From contig NC_133302.1 in assembly GCF_005239225.2 (NCBI RefSeq), forward strand, positions 17,773,357 to 17,837,356: a stretch of 64,000 nt of DNA, read 5' to 3'. Every line of letters begins with the position of its first letter. The first letter of the stretch is position 1. Shown here piece after piece: positions 10,668 through 22,539 of this stretch. A model generated the notes under the pieces. It searched no databases and had not been told where the DNA came from. It was given only the letters and a program-made list of their open reading frames with translations. The translations under genes were made by a program, and so were the position numbers. The stretch comes from Populus alba (taxonomy: Eukaryota > Streptophyta > Magnoliopsida > Malpighiales > Salicaceae).

Positions 10668-11815
10668 AACTTTTTTATTTTTAACCTAGCGAAAGCTAAG
10701 AAACTTCAAAGTCAGTGCTAAATTCTCGAATTAGATGAGTTTTGAACTGCTCGATGTGGTGGGATGAATAGAAAGTTCTTGGACCCTATGGCCCTATGCT
10801 CCCCTCTGCTCAACAGAAGCTTCCAATACAGAATCGGAAGATACATATATTCCCTTTAACTGCAGCTACATATATTCCACACGGCGAGCACCAAGAAAAT
10901 AAAGATCATATCTTATAACTGAAAAGGCACGGACCAAAAAGAAAAAACACTATTGGTTAAATAAATAAATAAACGATTGTCGACAAAAAAAAAATTGCCT
11001 GACACGTCTTTTGTTTTAGTGTCCAATGAGTATTGGCCAATAGTCGTAAAACCTTTTATTCAATTCAGGCTTGTCCATAATTGCTTGATGACTTTTAAAA
11101 AAAATATTATTGGGTTGTGGGTCACGTGCCCCTACAAAATAAGTAAATTTTATAGAATAATTGAATGAAATATATTATTATATACTAAATAGAATAGGTG
11201 ACTCAAGCATGATTCACCTATCTAATAAAAAATAAAAAAATAATAATTTTAAAAGTATTTAGTTGATATTTATAGAAGTAATACTAATAATAATGATTAT
11301 AATAATAGATGTGGTGATAATAAAATGTGTGAATTAGTATAATTATAGGAATACATGATGCAAAAAAGCTTTTAACCGTTTTAAGAGCCATAATTCTACT
11401 CCAACTTGATATATTTTATAAAGTTTTTTGCTAAATTTTAATTTTATTAATGTAATTTTTTAGTGTTTTTATTTCTCTAGTCTTATAGAGATGTAATAGT
11501 GAGAATAAATCACTCATGAATGCAATTTTAAAAATGTTATGTTTTAATTTTATTTTTTAAAATTTAAATGTTATATTTTGATCAACAATTGCAAGTAGAA
11601 GCATTGGTGAATTATTTTATAATGTGCTCATTGTATTTGTTTAAATATTTTAATTTTTAAAAATGTAATTAAAAAACTTTTAATTCATATAAAAATATTA
11701 TTGCTTATAATAATTAAAGTAACAAACGAATTTTGCCGTTAATGTAAAATTAACCTACAATATATTTCAACATCCCTTCATGAATAAGAATTAAAGGCAA
11801 GATTAATCATCTTAA
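10668..11815. other. Intergenic, no gene seen
   Basis: AT-rich sequence without a supportable frame, RNA gene or repeat boundary up to the retrotransposon target site. Confidence 0.55.
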
Positions 11816-11820
11816 AATCC

Positions 11821-12169
11821 TATTAGGTTATTAACCTAACAAAAAGGAGTAAAGAATTAGGAGTAAAAAGGAGTATTGAGAATTGAGATAAAAGAAGAAG
11901 AATTTCTTATTCTTTTATTGCTTAGTTCTCATGAAATCCTTATTACAACCTTTATACAATGCAGGATTCTCTTGCTAAACTTGCTAACTGATTTTTCCAT
12001 CTATGAACTACTTTTCAACTAACTATTAACTATTTATAACTAGTTAACTCTTGTAGCTTTATGAATCACATGTGTAATCCTCCTTCTTAATGCTACTGTT
12101 CTATTTTTTTTTTTTTAACCACATGTGTTCTGCATATTACTTCTTATTTTCCATGTGCAGAATATAACA
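11821..12169 (-). repeat. 3' LTR of the gypsy element
   Basis: 349 bp. It begins TATTAGGTTATTAACCTAAC (the expected TG terminus is mutated to TA) and ends AATATAACA. It aligns along its whole length with 16717-17064, sharing AAGAAGAATT, TTACAACCTTTATACAAT, TTTATGAATCACATG and TTACTTCTTATTTT. Confidence 0.93.
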
Positions 12170-12239
12170 ATACTCCACTTTTCCAAATGATTCTTAACCT
12201 CAAGAACCTAATTGAAACTTTGGAAATTGCTTATTGATC

Positions 12240-12350
12240 TTCTCTAATCCCTCTTATATTGCATCCTCATGAAAAGAATTAGACCACCAAATCAACCCTA
12301 CCACCACAACCTCTTTTTTTTCATGAACTTCCTATCTAAGATTGTCACAA
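12240..12350 (-). pseudogene. Chromodomain-like tail of the integrase, interrupted
   Basis: Minus-strand frame reads GLIWWSNSFHEDAI, then a TAA stop at 12254-12256, then EGLEKINKQFPKF. This matches the pattern of chromovirus chromodomain ends (W..LP.EDATWE, then a helix ending in FP.F). The stop falls where the conserved TW or W of ATWE would be. Homology is inferred from the pattern. Confidence 0.6.
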
Positions 12351-12373
12351 GATAAATTTGTATCCCACCACCT

Positions 12374-13296
12374 TCATTCTTTATTGGCAGTATAGGAGAA
12401 ATAGCAACTTCTTTTCAAATCTTTTTTTTTAAGAGTGAAACATGAAAGACAGGATGTATTAAATTGCCTACTAGTAATGTAAGCTACAATTACAACTTTT
12501 TTAATGACTTGGAATGGCCCATCATACCTTGGACTTACCTTGAAACTCTTCCTGATAGAAACACTTCCATGTCTATATGACTTCAACTTCGAAGATACCT
12601 AATTCCTTTTTGTAAATTCATATTCTAGTCTATTCTTATTTGCCATGTGTTTCATCATGTTCCTTGTCCCTTCCAATTGGTTTTTCAACATCTAATCCAT
12701 GTCAACTCTCCTCTGTATTAATTCATCCATAGCAACAACTATAGTATAATCAATATGAATTATATCTCTAGATGGTAGCACATATCCAAAGAGTGCTTGA
12801 AAAGGAGTTATCCCTATAGTAGAATGGAAACTACTGTTATATCACTATTGTATGAGAGACAACCACATACACCATTTTTAGAACTATATATGGCCATGCA
12901 CCTTAACTATATCTTCACGCATTGGTTCATTCATTATGGCTAGTTGTTAGTCTGTAGATGGTAAGATGCACTCATCAACAATTTAACCCCAAGTTTATTG
13001 AATAGCTCTGTCCAAAAAAGAAAAAAATAACTTATGAAAACCTTATCTTTATCGGTGACTATTATGATTGGCATTCTATGGAACTTGTAAAAATGGTCTA
13101 GGAATAATTGAGCAATATCCTGAGCTGAAAAAGGATTAGACAATGTTATAAAGTGCCCATATTTCATAAATTTGTTTATAATCACCATAATAATGTCTTT
13201 TCCTTGTGATCTTAGCAAACCTTCTATTAAATCCATTATCATGTCTTTTAAAGTGCCTCTAAGAATGGGCAAGGGTTGTAATCTTAGATAAGCCAC
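12374..13296 (-). pseudogene. Integrase of the gypsy element, broken
   Basis: Frame 12940-13296 carries the integrase catalytic core: MDLIEGL, with the first acidic residue, GKDIIMVIINKFMKYGHF, LFLDHFYKFH, IIIVTDKDKVF, with the second acidic residue, and SASYHLQTNN. Frame 12374-12586 holds the C-terminal part (KVSPRYDGPFQVIKKV). The two segments are separated by stops and frameshifts, so no functional integrase can be made. Confidence 0.88.
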
Positions 13297-13825
13297 TTTT
13301 TTTTCCTTGGCTTATTAATAAATATCACATTATTGGACCATTTTCTTGTTAGTTAGCCAGTAAAAAAAGAATCTTAAGCCTCTTATATGAGTTTTGTATT
13401 CTAGTACGGCTATCAATGTAAGAATCATGTGTAACCTTTACTAATTGTTCCCTCATAATTCCTTTATTTTCAATTACAATTCTTCATTTATATCTCATAA
13501 TTCCCTCCACATATGTATAATATGGATATTTACTAGCATCTACCATCATACTAGTCACAATCTTTCGCAATGTGGCATCATCTATGTATAAAACATAAAT
13601 TTATCCATACCAAGCAATCATCACTTTGGTTTCTGCACTAAAGTTGCCTACCTCCCTGTTATTATATTTTGGTTGATCAATTCTATAATTGTTTCTTCTA
13701 AAGATAGCATTTGCAACAACGTTTTCCTTTTCTTTTGTATACAAAATATGGCAATTTAGTTTTAGCAACTTATAAACTATCTTGTTCCAAATAATGCCTT
13801 TATTTGTCTATTGCCATTAGAATTG

Positions 13826-14760
13826 TCAAATACTATTTTTTTCATGAATGGACAATCCCAAATGTCTTATTCCCAAAGCCTTACTAAGAAATACAAGGGG
13901 TTTGCCCTTATGATTAAGCACTGTTTTGAAGCTTATAACACATGGATTTGTCTCTAAGGCAAATGTCTTAGTAAAAATAGGTAAAGCTAGAACTAGCACC
14001 TCATATAAAATGTTCTTCAACAGATCAAAAGCTTCATGTTTTTCTTCATACCACCTAAAATCATTTTTCTTTAACAAATCTATGAGTGGTTTGCTGATAA
14101 TATCAAATCTTCTAATAAACTTTCTATAATAGTCTACTAATCTAGGGAACCTCTTGAGCTTCTTTAATGAAAATGATGGTTAGTTCTTCATTGTTTCAAT
14201 ATTTTTAGGATCAGTTGTTATCCGCCCTGCTGAGATTACATGACCTAGATATTCCACTTGTTACTCACCAAACATATATTTGGATCTATTTGCATACAAT
14301 TGATTAGCATTAAGAGTTTCTATAACATGTCTTAAGTGATCTACATATAATTGTAAAGAAAAGTTGTAAACAAATATATTATAAGAAAAACACTTAAATA
14401 AACTTCCTTTGAAAATATTGTAAGATATCATTCATGAGTGCTTAAAAATTGGTAGGTGTGTTTTTTAATACAATTGGCCTTACATTAAACTCGTAATGTC
14501 CTTGACAAGTTTGAACTGTAGTTTTCTCCACATCTTTTTCCTTAATACGAACTTGATGGTAACCAAACCTTAAGTCTAGTTTAGAAAAGAATTTAGAACC
14601 TTGCAGCTCGTCCATTAAGTTGTCAATCAAAGGAATTGGAAACTTGTTCTTTATGGTTACTTTATTAAGTTGCCTAAAGTCCACATGAAAGTACTTTGCA
14701 TTGTTTTTTTTTTTCTTTACCAACAATACAAGTACAGCAAAAAGACTCACACACTATTGG
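13826..14760 (-). pseudogene. Reverse transcriptase and RNase H of the gypsy element, broken
   Basis: Frame 14442-14750 holds RT N-terminal blocks (FHVDFRQLNKVTIKNKFPIP, FSKLDLRFGYHQVRI). About 60 bases further on, the FFDDILVYS block reads FSYNIFVYN: both catalytic aspartates are replaced by Tyr-Asn at 14378-14383, each explainable by one base change. Frame 13826-14077 covers the RT thumb/RNase H join (FRWYEEKHEAFDLLK, then LVFLSKALG). Several stops separate the parts. Confidence 0.88.
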
Positions 14761-15099
14761 ATTATTCCTCTTCCTAACATTTCCTTTACTAGCCTTTCAA
14801 TTTATTCTTTGTGAATAAAGAAACTTTTATATAACTTATAATTAGTTGGTTGTGCTCCTAACTTCAAAGGAATCCTGTGATCAAATTTCCTAGCCGGTAG
14901 GAGACCTTTAGGTTCCTCAAACACATATAAATGATATTCTAGTATATTTTATATTTTAATAATTATTTTTGAGGTTTTATCTCCTTCACTACCTCTGTTA
15001 AGAAAAATTGGCCAACAAATCACATCACTGTCTCCTTTAAACTTTTCAGAACCTTCTTTGCAGCCATGATTTATATGTTTAGCCCCTACTATGCCCTTT

Positions 15100-15430
15100 A
15101 ATTCTATCATCCTCTTATCCTTCTTAAATGAGATATTTATTTCGATGAAGTCAAATAAGAGGAGAATAAACCCTTAATCAATCGATTCCAAAACAACATC
15201 ATATTTTCATACCTTTAGTATCCTCAAATCTGCCTGGAATTCATAATCTTGCATAAAACATTTTAAACCATGTGTATGGGAATCACATAGCATGATATTT
15301 TCATTTGTTATCGTTATTGCTAATATTTTAGTCTTAACAATGATAGCTTTAACATTTATGATAGCCTACTCATCGATGAAGTTGTGAGTGCTTCCACTAT
15401 CAATCAAAATAACCAATTCCTTTCATTAAT
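15100..15430 (-). pseudogene. Aspartic protease of the gypsy element, broken
   Basis: Minus strand near 15370-15410 reads LVILIDSGSTHNFIDE followed by a stop. The D-S-G active-site triad and the STHNFI context are typical of Ty3/gypsy proteases. Downstream sequence continues in a frame with several stops. Confidence 0.75.
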
Positions 15431-16200
15431 AGCTACCTCTAATTATAATAGTATTATAGGCATAGATATCAACTAAGGCATTTAATGATAGTCCAAACTC
15501 CTCAACTTTTCTATTCTCTATAGTATCTTCAATAACATTCTTCACCTCATCATGTAATGACCCTTCTCTTACATCCTTATTACCCTCAATTATATTTAAT
15601 CCCTTAACTAGACATTGATGACTAAGCATGAATTTTTCACCACATCTATAAAACAAACCTAGTCTAAACCATTGTTCATATAATGTTTCAGGAGAATTTT
15701 TATTTTTTTTTCTTTGTTACTTTCATTCTTGAACTAATTAAAAGTCTTAGTTAGAATATTACCTATTGTTTTTTTAGTATAAGGCAAAGGCCTATTTCTT
15801 TGCATTATCTTTTTTTTTTTTTTTTTGTCATTGCATTATTAGACTCATCTTGCCATTTCGCATGTTCAAAAGCTAGCATTAATGATATTGGTTTAATGTC
15901 CTCTTTTAATTCACTAAAAAAAACTAGAAATGTAATAAGATATAGAAAAAGAAGGATTTGATGCACTCATCAAAGATTTCAACTCTTCAAACCTTTCTAC
16001 ATACTCATTCACACCACCTTCATACACCAATTTATTAAATTCTTCAACTATGTCCTATCTGCTACCAAACCTTTTACACACAGATGTAGTAAACTCATCC
16101 CAACTCACTATGCAATTCCTTCCACATATATAGCCTTCAAACCATACTTGTGTTATTTCTTCCAAATAAAAAGAGGTAAGAGGCCACTTAAACTCATTGT
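15426..16200 (-). pseudogene. Gag of the gypsy element, broken
   Basis: The Ty3 gag core is visible at about 15900-16170 (WFEGYICGRN, SWDEFTTSVCKRFGSR, then a stop, then DIVEEFNKLVYEGGVNEYVE). It is followed toward lower coordinates by a damaged CCHC knuckle (FYRCGEKFMLSHQC) in frame 15426-15656. The order and spacing match chromovirus gag. Confidence 0.82.
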
Positions 16201-16716
16201 TGTACAAGAATAATGTTGAGTTTTAAGAATTTCTTACACCTCATTAACCAACTTCTAGGTCAATCCTTGGAACGAGTGGATTGTACTCACTCTTGTAATG
16301 ATCCTGGTTACTCGTATGTTTTCCATGAACATTGTTTCCGAATTCCAATACTGCTTCCTCCTAGTTATTATGAGTTTGAACTTTTTATCCTAATAGTGAA
16401 GTATTCAAGAGTCCCTTAAAATTAGTTCTTCCATCCCTTTCTAGCTTTTGAGTAGCTAGGAAGGATTGGAATTGGTTAGTGAGCACTTTAATCTACAATC
16501 TAATATAATAATTCCTCTTGTTTTGTTCAACCCATTATTCTTGCTATTTGTTTTGTTGATCCGCCATAGATTCTCAAGATTCTTGATGAATACCTTGTAT
16601 TTTTTCATCAAGTTTACTACAATGTTCCTCTACAGCCTTTATTTTGTTGTTTTCCATCTTTCTTTCTTTTTTGATTGAGTGAATTAATTCACTCTTGTAA
16701 AGGTTTTGATACCAAT

Positions 16717-17064
16717 TGTTAGGTTATTAGCCTAACAAAAAAGTAAAGAAATAGGAAAAAGAAGAATAATAGTGAGAACATAGATAAAGGAAGAAGAATT
16801 ACTTATTCTTTATTGTTTGGTTCATATGAAATCCCTATTACAGCCTTTATACAATACCGAATTCTATTACTAGACTTTCTAACTTATTTTCCCTCCTACT
16901 AACAACTTTTTAACTAACTATTAACTACCTCTATCTAAATACTTAACTCATGCAACTTTATGAATCACATGTTTAATCCTTTTTCTTTTTGTATTGTTCC
17001 ACTTCCTTTTATTCATATGTGTTTTGCATGTTACTTCTTATTTTTTCAAATGCAGAATGTAACA
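16717..17064 (-). repeat. 5' LTR of the gypsy element
   Basis: 348 bp. It begins TGTTAGGTTATTAGCCTAAC and ends GAATGTAACA, with intact TG...CA termini. It aligns with 11821-12169. The terminal inverted word TTAGG...CCTAA lies within its first 20 bases. Confidence 0.93.
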
Positions 17065-17095
17065 AATCCCTAGAAGTGTAGCAGTACTTCATACT

Positions 17096-17451
17096 CCATT
17101 AAGCTTAATAGCGACAAAGTATTTTATTGCTAAAATAGTTATTAGTGGTTGATTTTAAATTTGTCGCTAACTAGCATATGAATTTGTGTGTTTGAGTTTT
17201 TTGTTATAACTTTTTTTTCAATGTATTTTTTAAATTAATAATTATTTTTGGATGGTTTTGATGTGATGATATCAAAAAACAAAAAAAAACAAAACAAAAC
17301 AAAAAATATTATTTTAATATATTTTTAATTAAAAAATATTTTTTAAAAACAACATATATGACCATAACAAACCTCAGTAATCTTTAGAGGCTTTTCTACC
17401 TGTTTTTAGTGGCAGATAATTACGCCACTTTTTACCTTTTTTCTTGTAGTG
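17096..17451. mobile_element. Remnant with a CACTA-type terminus
   Basis: At 17439-17451 the sequence reads TTTTCTTGTAGTG, the reverse complement of the classic CACTACAAGAAAA terminus of CACTA (EnSpm) elements. Upstream, AGCGACAAA (about 17110) and TTTGTCGCT (about 17159) form inverted subterminal words of the kind these elements carry. No matching left end with the same 3-bp duplication was found, so only one end is claimed. Confidence 0.4.
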
Positions 17452-18066
17452 CAAATTTAAGTCATGATCATTTTAGTTTGATTTTTTTTAGGACTTAATA
17501 TTAGTAAGGCTATTCATATTGGGACCAAGTTTTTCTTCGATTAAAATTTATGCAAGCCATTCATATTTAGTGGCAGATAATATCTTGCTCTCTTGACCCG
17601 GAAAGACGCATGAGTCTCTCGACCTAGAAAAAAACCAGCACCGTGGCCATGGCCTCCAATAATAGAAAGCAGCTTCTCCAGAATGATCTAAGCAAAACAG
17701 GAAATTTAAATGAATAGACCTTAGGGAAAGTGGGTCCAAATCTAATCCACCTAGTTTCAAACCGCGTTGCCAAACAGTACTTTATATATGTTTTGTTAAT
17801 TTATAGTATCTCCATTTGTAAGCTACTTTAATTAACTTGATTTTTTGCCCCCCACAAAACATTCTGCCATTCAAAACTTGTACATTTGCCTCTCTGTGAT
17901 TGGTTAATTCATGAAAATCAACAATCTCTTAGGTTTCAAACCTGAAGAAAGATTGTGACCATGCACAGAAACACATCTGTCACCTATGCAACTACTTGGA
18001 AGCTCCCTTCCTCTCCTACCGAGTCTCCACGTTTCGATCAACAGAGATACCACGCCCAAGAACATC

Positions 18067-18074
18067 TATATATA
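18067..18074 (+). promoter_or_regulatory. TATA box of the first DREB/ERF gene
   Basis: TATATATA 69 bp before the start codon, implying a short 5' leader of roughly 40 bases. Confidence 0.55.
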
Positions 18075-18142
18075 CTGGCGTAATATAACCTCACTAGCTC
18101 ACTTACCAAAAATATTGGTCTTCACTTTTGTGGGAATCATAG

Positions 18143-18682
18143 ATGGAAGAGAGAAACACTGCTGCTAGCCATGGTGGTGTGAGTTCTAGCTATAGAGGGG
18201 TGAGAAAGAGAAAATGGGGGAAATGGGTGTCAGAGATACGTGAGCCTGGGAAAAAGAATAGAATTTGGTTAGGGAGTTTTGAGACGCCAGAAATGGCAGC
18301 AGCAGCCTATGATGTTGCTGCTTTACATTTTAGGGGACATGATGCAAGACTTAATTTTCCTGACTTGGTTCATGATCTACCAAAGCCAACAAGCTCCAGC
18401 TCTGAAGATATACGCATGGCAGCCCACGAGGGAGCTATGAGCCTCAGGTCATTCACGGCCGAGTCCTCCCACGGTGGCAGCTCTACCTCCACCGTTGGTC
18501 CCGTCACTGTCAGGCTCTCTGCAAGCCAAATTCAGGCCATCAATGAGTCACCCCTGGATTCACCAAAGATGTGGATGCAAATGCCAGAGATAGCACTGCT
18601 GGAGGAGTCCATGGTGTTCTCCAATAACTTCGAGGAGGATGAGTGGGATAACAGGCAAACATATTCTCTTTGGGATCTTTAG
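18143..18682 (+). CDS. DREB-type AP2/ERF transcription factor (ERF020/021/022-like), copy 1
   Basis: Intronless, 179 aa. One AP2/ERF DNA-binding domain spans about residues 16-74 ([40 protein letters not shown]). Val in WGKWVSEIR and Glu before IR are the two residues that mark DREB rather than ERF binding preference (DRE/CRT, core CCGAC). After the domain come a Ser-rich linker and the motif [20 protein letters not shown], then an acidic tail ending [14 protein letters not shown], a likely activation region. Both tail motifs recur in the paralogue at 30.7 kb. The protein is expected to be nuclear and stress- or development-responsive. Placement near Arabidopsis ERF020-022 is from memory of the domain sequence. 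The start is the first ATG after the TATA box and fits family length. Confidence 0.93.
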   Translation: MEERNTAASHGGVSSSYRGVRKRKWGKWVSEIREPGKKNRIWLGSFETPEMAAAAYDVAALHFRGHDARLNFPDLVHDLPKPTSSSSEDIRMAAHEGAMSLRSFTAESSHGGSSTSTVGPVTVRLSASQIQAINESPLDSPKMWMQMPEIALLEESMVFSNNFEEDEWDNRQTYSLWDL

Positions 18683-21600
18683 GTAACGAGTGTTCATCAT
18701 GAATATACTACTACGAATATATATTGGACGTAGTACTAATATAATCAGTACATATAATTGCTTTAAACTGTCAAGAATTCATAAATTGGAAAATAGGGGA
18801 TGGGATTTGTTGGAAATCAGTATTTGTGAGAGAATATACTACACTGATTTCACTGTTTTATGGAACAGTAGTGAAAGAACATGGGTGATACAGGGTGGTG
18901 GACATTATTTTTTTTATTTTTTGTGGACATTTTTATACTTTAACGAAGTGGTCGGTTTTGGAGGGGCCCGTTTCGTTTTTTTAACTTGATTTTTGTCAGC
19001 ATGTTAAGAAGACTTCTCCCTTAGTGGAAGAATACTTGTGGAGTGAGAGATGGCCACAAATGTCTCACTCATATTTGACTGCTTTCTATCAGCTTTCTGT
19101 GATTATATATGTTGTAAAATCATGATTCTATTGTAACATAATAGTATTTGCTTGATATTTTAATTAAATTATATGTTATTTTATATTTTCCCATGTACAG
19201 TTTTGCACTAAATATCATATTTATATTGTTGTAAATTCGATTTATGGGATTTCTTTATGCATTCCTGATTAGTTTTATAATAAGGTTTGGAATGTATAAA
19301 ATCAGAGTGCAAGCTTATAAATGAGAATTCAACCCTTTTTGCTACCACACTCTCTTATGACTTCGCAAGAATAAGAAGTATTATGTATAGAAGCATAAAA
19401 TACTCAACCACGACACTATTTTACAGACTCAAGAGCTTGCATTAACAATGGACGCAGTTATTTGTTTAAAACCCAACCTCTAACTCAATTTATATATAAC
19501 CAATTTTTAAAAAAAATCACATGGGACATTAGTTTTTTTTTTTATTGTTTGAGAATGCAGTTAAAACTGTGTTTTTTAAAAATTTTAATTTTTTTATGTT
19601 TTAAGATTATATTTTGATATATTGATATCTAAAGTAATTTAAAAAATATATATTATTTTGATATATTTCTAAACGAAAAAAATAACCGCTACCACACTCT
19701 AATAACCGCTATACATTTAAAATAAAACAAAACTCATATATTTATAGAAACTATAACCCATTAATAATAATTTCAACAATATTAGCTAGTAAACCAATTT
19801 TAACAAAGATTAATAACAAGTTTTATATAGGATTGCAGATTAACATCCACTTGATTTAATTTCAACAAGCTTTGTTCATAGAGGAAAGTAAAGGCAGCAA
19901 CTTAACATAAATAGAGATATCCGGGAAATTAAAAGGAACAGCAAGATGGCATCAAACAACAAGCAAAAGTCAATTGGGTGATTTGCTTCGATATTCAGTA
20001 ATACTTAACATAAAGGACTTGGTGAGAGATATTTCCATTGTGTGGCCCAAATGCTATGCATTTCATGAGTTCAAAAATTAGTAAGGTGGTTAATTGTCCA
20101 AAGAAGGAGAAATATACCTATTATTTTGAAAAGAAAAAAATAATTATTATAAAAAAACATGAAAAAAATTAGGATGGAAACATTAACATATCACCAATAA
20201 AAAAACCTTATAAAATGCCATCGCTATTTTTATTTGTCCATCGATATATCCATTAATAAATATAATATATTACTAACAGAATATCATCTATAATTTTATT
20301 GGTAAGTTAACAATAGCAGTAGTATTTGCAGTAATGTTTTTTCAACTTTCTCTAAAATATACCAACGAAGTTGTTCCATCGGTAATATTTTAAAAAATAT
20401 ATATTGAACGTAAGTAGAAAAATAATTAAGAAAATTAAAATAATATAAAAATAAAATATTTATTATATATTTAAACATTTATTTTTTCAAATACAATAAA
20501 TCTAAAATAGAGATGGCACTGAAAGAGGGGGGGAGAAGGTTAGTCGTCGCTGGGACTGTGGAGTCAATTAAGGAATCACTTATATCACTCATCTATGATC
20601 TCATCTCTATTATCAATCGATAGAGTTCTTCATAATCAGCAATGAATCATTTATATTTTATATTAAGTTGAGTCGTCTGAGCATGTACTCGTTAGTTTAA
20701 CATCGCTACAAACTCTAGAGTTTGAGTGTTCGAAATTGATTGTGAGCATCTAATAATCAAAACACTACGAGTTGTTCACAAGTTCTCGATCGTAGTGTTA
20801 GAGAATCCGTACACCTGATTTATATTGATTCCTTCAGACGATCATGTATTTAACCACAAATCAAGATCAAGATCCAGATGAGTTAAAGAATTGTGTTTGT
20901 GTCTCTCCTTCAACCAGTTTTTATATGTATTCTAAAAAAAAAATTCATCAAATTTAAAGTAATAATAACTTAATAAAAAAAATTAAAAACCAACATACCA
21001 CAAAAATATTTAGCTTAACTATCTAAAAATTATTACACCCTTTTTTGCGGTCATTTCCATTCAAAGAATTCTAATAGAAAACATTGTCTGTGAAATCAAA
21101 GTTATATGAGGATAAAATTAATATAAAATTAATTTTCAGAAAAGTTGATATCAGCCCAATAATTAAAAATGTTTTTTTTAGGATTTCCCGAATACATAAA
21201 ACTCATTGGTTCAAATATATTCTTTGTTGTATGAGTACCGGTCAGTAGGAGGCAGTGGCTTTACTCGGTTTATTTATTTATTTATTTTCATGAGCTGGTG
21301 AGGGGAAAATATATAACCGAGCCCATATAGGATAATGGTCCAACGACATTCGGACTGAAACTGGCTTGGCATAAGGCCATTTAGGATGGGCTGGGTATCC
21401 AACGGCCCATATTTATTTCCATCAAACAATTTTCTATATTTCACATTTAATATTCAAAATTATATTTAGCATAGCTTAAGATTCATTATTTCACAAGGTT
21501 TTTGTTTTAAGTTTTTGGGATTCTAAAGCAATAATTGACGTAGACACTGTCAGGAGTAACACAAAAAAGACAGTAATAAAAAACAACATAAAATTCTACT

Positions 21601-22069
21601 TGTTTTAATTCATTTTTTTACCTTTATTTTTGTATAAATTTTGAAAAATGAATCCAAAAAATTTTGTATTTTCAATAAATTTAGATATTTTTAATAATAT
21701 AATTTTTTACCTTTATCCTAAGTTTGAATCAAATCAATTACCCATCAAGCTACTGTTTTTTTAATTTTATTTTATTTTGGAAAAGAATTTATTGAATTTT
21801 ACTAAATTCATTTTTATTTACTGCAGGCTTAAAAGTTTTTAAATATTTTTAAAGTTTTCTTTCCTTTCTTTCAACATTTTTTATTGTTCAAGCTTGATTT
21901 CAAGATTTTTCATAATGAAGGGTATCTGGCATACCATATGAACAAGTATAATTCATTGTTAAATTTTAATTGGGTAGCTATAACTTCAATTAAAAAAAAA
22001 CTAATTCTCCCACCAAGATTTAGATTATTCATTACAATAGTAATGAAATTACTCCTTTACCATTAAACC
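18683..22069. other. Intergenic, repeat-derived; no gene seen
   Basis: 19555-19690 is a copy of the AT-rich dispersed family. 20190-20400 contains words of the type CATCGATATATCCATT, TTGGTAAGTTAACA and CCATCGGTAA that resemble a degenerate TIR element, but ends could not be set. 21370-21412 has TGGGCTGGG and GGCCCAT words without a gene beside them. Plus-strand open frames here are short and low-complexity. Confidence 0.5.
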
Positions 22070-22510
22070 TTCTAATTATGTGTTAAGGGTAAGGTAATCT
22101 TTTCACTATAATACAATTGTCTTTTACAATTTATACGAGATTAGATTGGTCATTTCTCTTCTTCTTTTTTCATAATAAAATTACTAATTTAACCTTAAAA
22201 TAAAAAAAATTATAATGCTTATTATTAAAAGGTGTTTTGTTCTTTTTAATTTTTTTTATAATTGTATAATTACTTTGATGTCTTTAAAGACAATCAACAT
22301 AATTCTCTCATAAGAGATTTTTTTGGTCATTTTACATTGATTTTATTGTAAATTTTGAAGCTATTCAAGGGCATTATTGTAATTTACATTGATTAAATAT
22401 AAAAAAAAAATTATCGACATGTGGTTGGGCTCCACGTTGTTCGGACAGCGTTTGTGAGGTCATATAACCACCAAACACCACATTTCATGAAAGCATTTGA
22501 AAGGTTACAC
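22070..22510 (+). repeat. Dispersed repeat, copy 2 (pairs with 8700-9110)
   Basis: Same ordered words as copy 1: CTAATTTAACCTTAAA, TCTTTTTAATTTTTTT, TCTTTAAAGACAA, ATAATTCTC, TTTTACATTGATTTTATTG, CAAGGGCATTATTGT, and a closing CATTTGAAAGG block. Confidence 0.6.
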
Positions 22511-22539
22511 CCTAACATATATTTAGTTTGGCACTAATA

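Larger units (their letters stand above)
11816..17069 (-). mobile_element. Complete but inactive Ty3/gypsy chromovirus-like LTR retrotransposon with target duplications
   Basis: A 5,244-bp element (11821-17064) flanked by the 5-bp direct duplication AATCC (11816-11820 and 17065-17069). Coding order on the minus strand, right to left, is gag, protease, RT/RNase H, integrase, chromodomain-like tail, which is the Ty3/gypsy order. Inside the right LTR, which is the 5' LTR of the element, the minus strand reads TGGTATCAAAACC (16702-16714), a primer-binding site for initiator tRNA-Met. Next to the left LTR is a purine-rich tract on the minus strand (12172-12184). Many stops, frameshifts and a changed RT active site make it non-autonomous now. 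The LTRs have visibly diverged, so insertion was not recent. Confidence 0.93.

Noticed and set aside
10302..17451. CACTACAAAAAG at 10302 as the left partner of the CACTA-type end at 17451
   Set aside because: Adjacent 3-bp flanks do not match (TTC versus CAA) and the inner sequences are not inverted copies.
21370..21412. Promoter with TGGGCT/GGCCCA elements
   Set aside because: No gene follows within a plausible distance on either strand; kept only as a note in the spacer entry.
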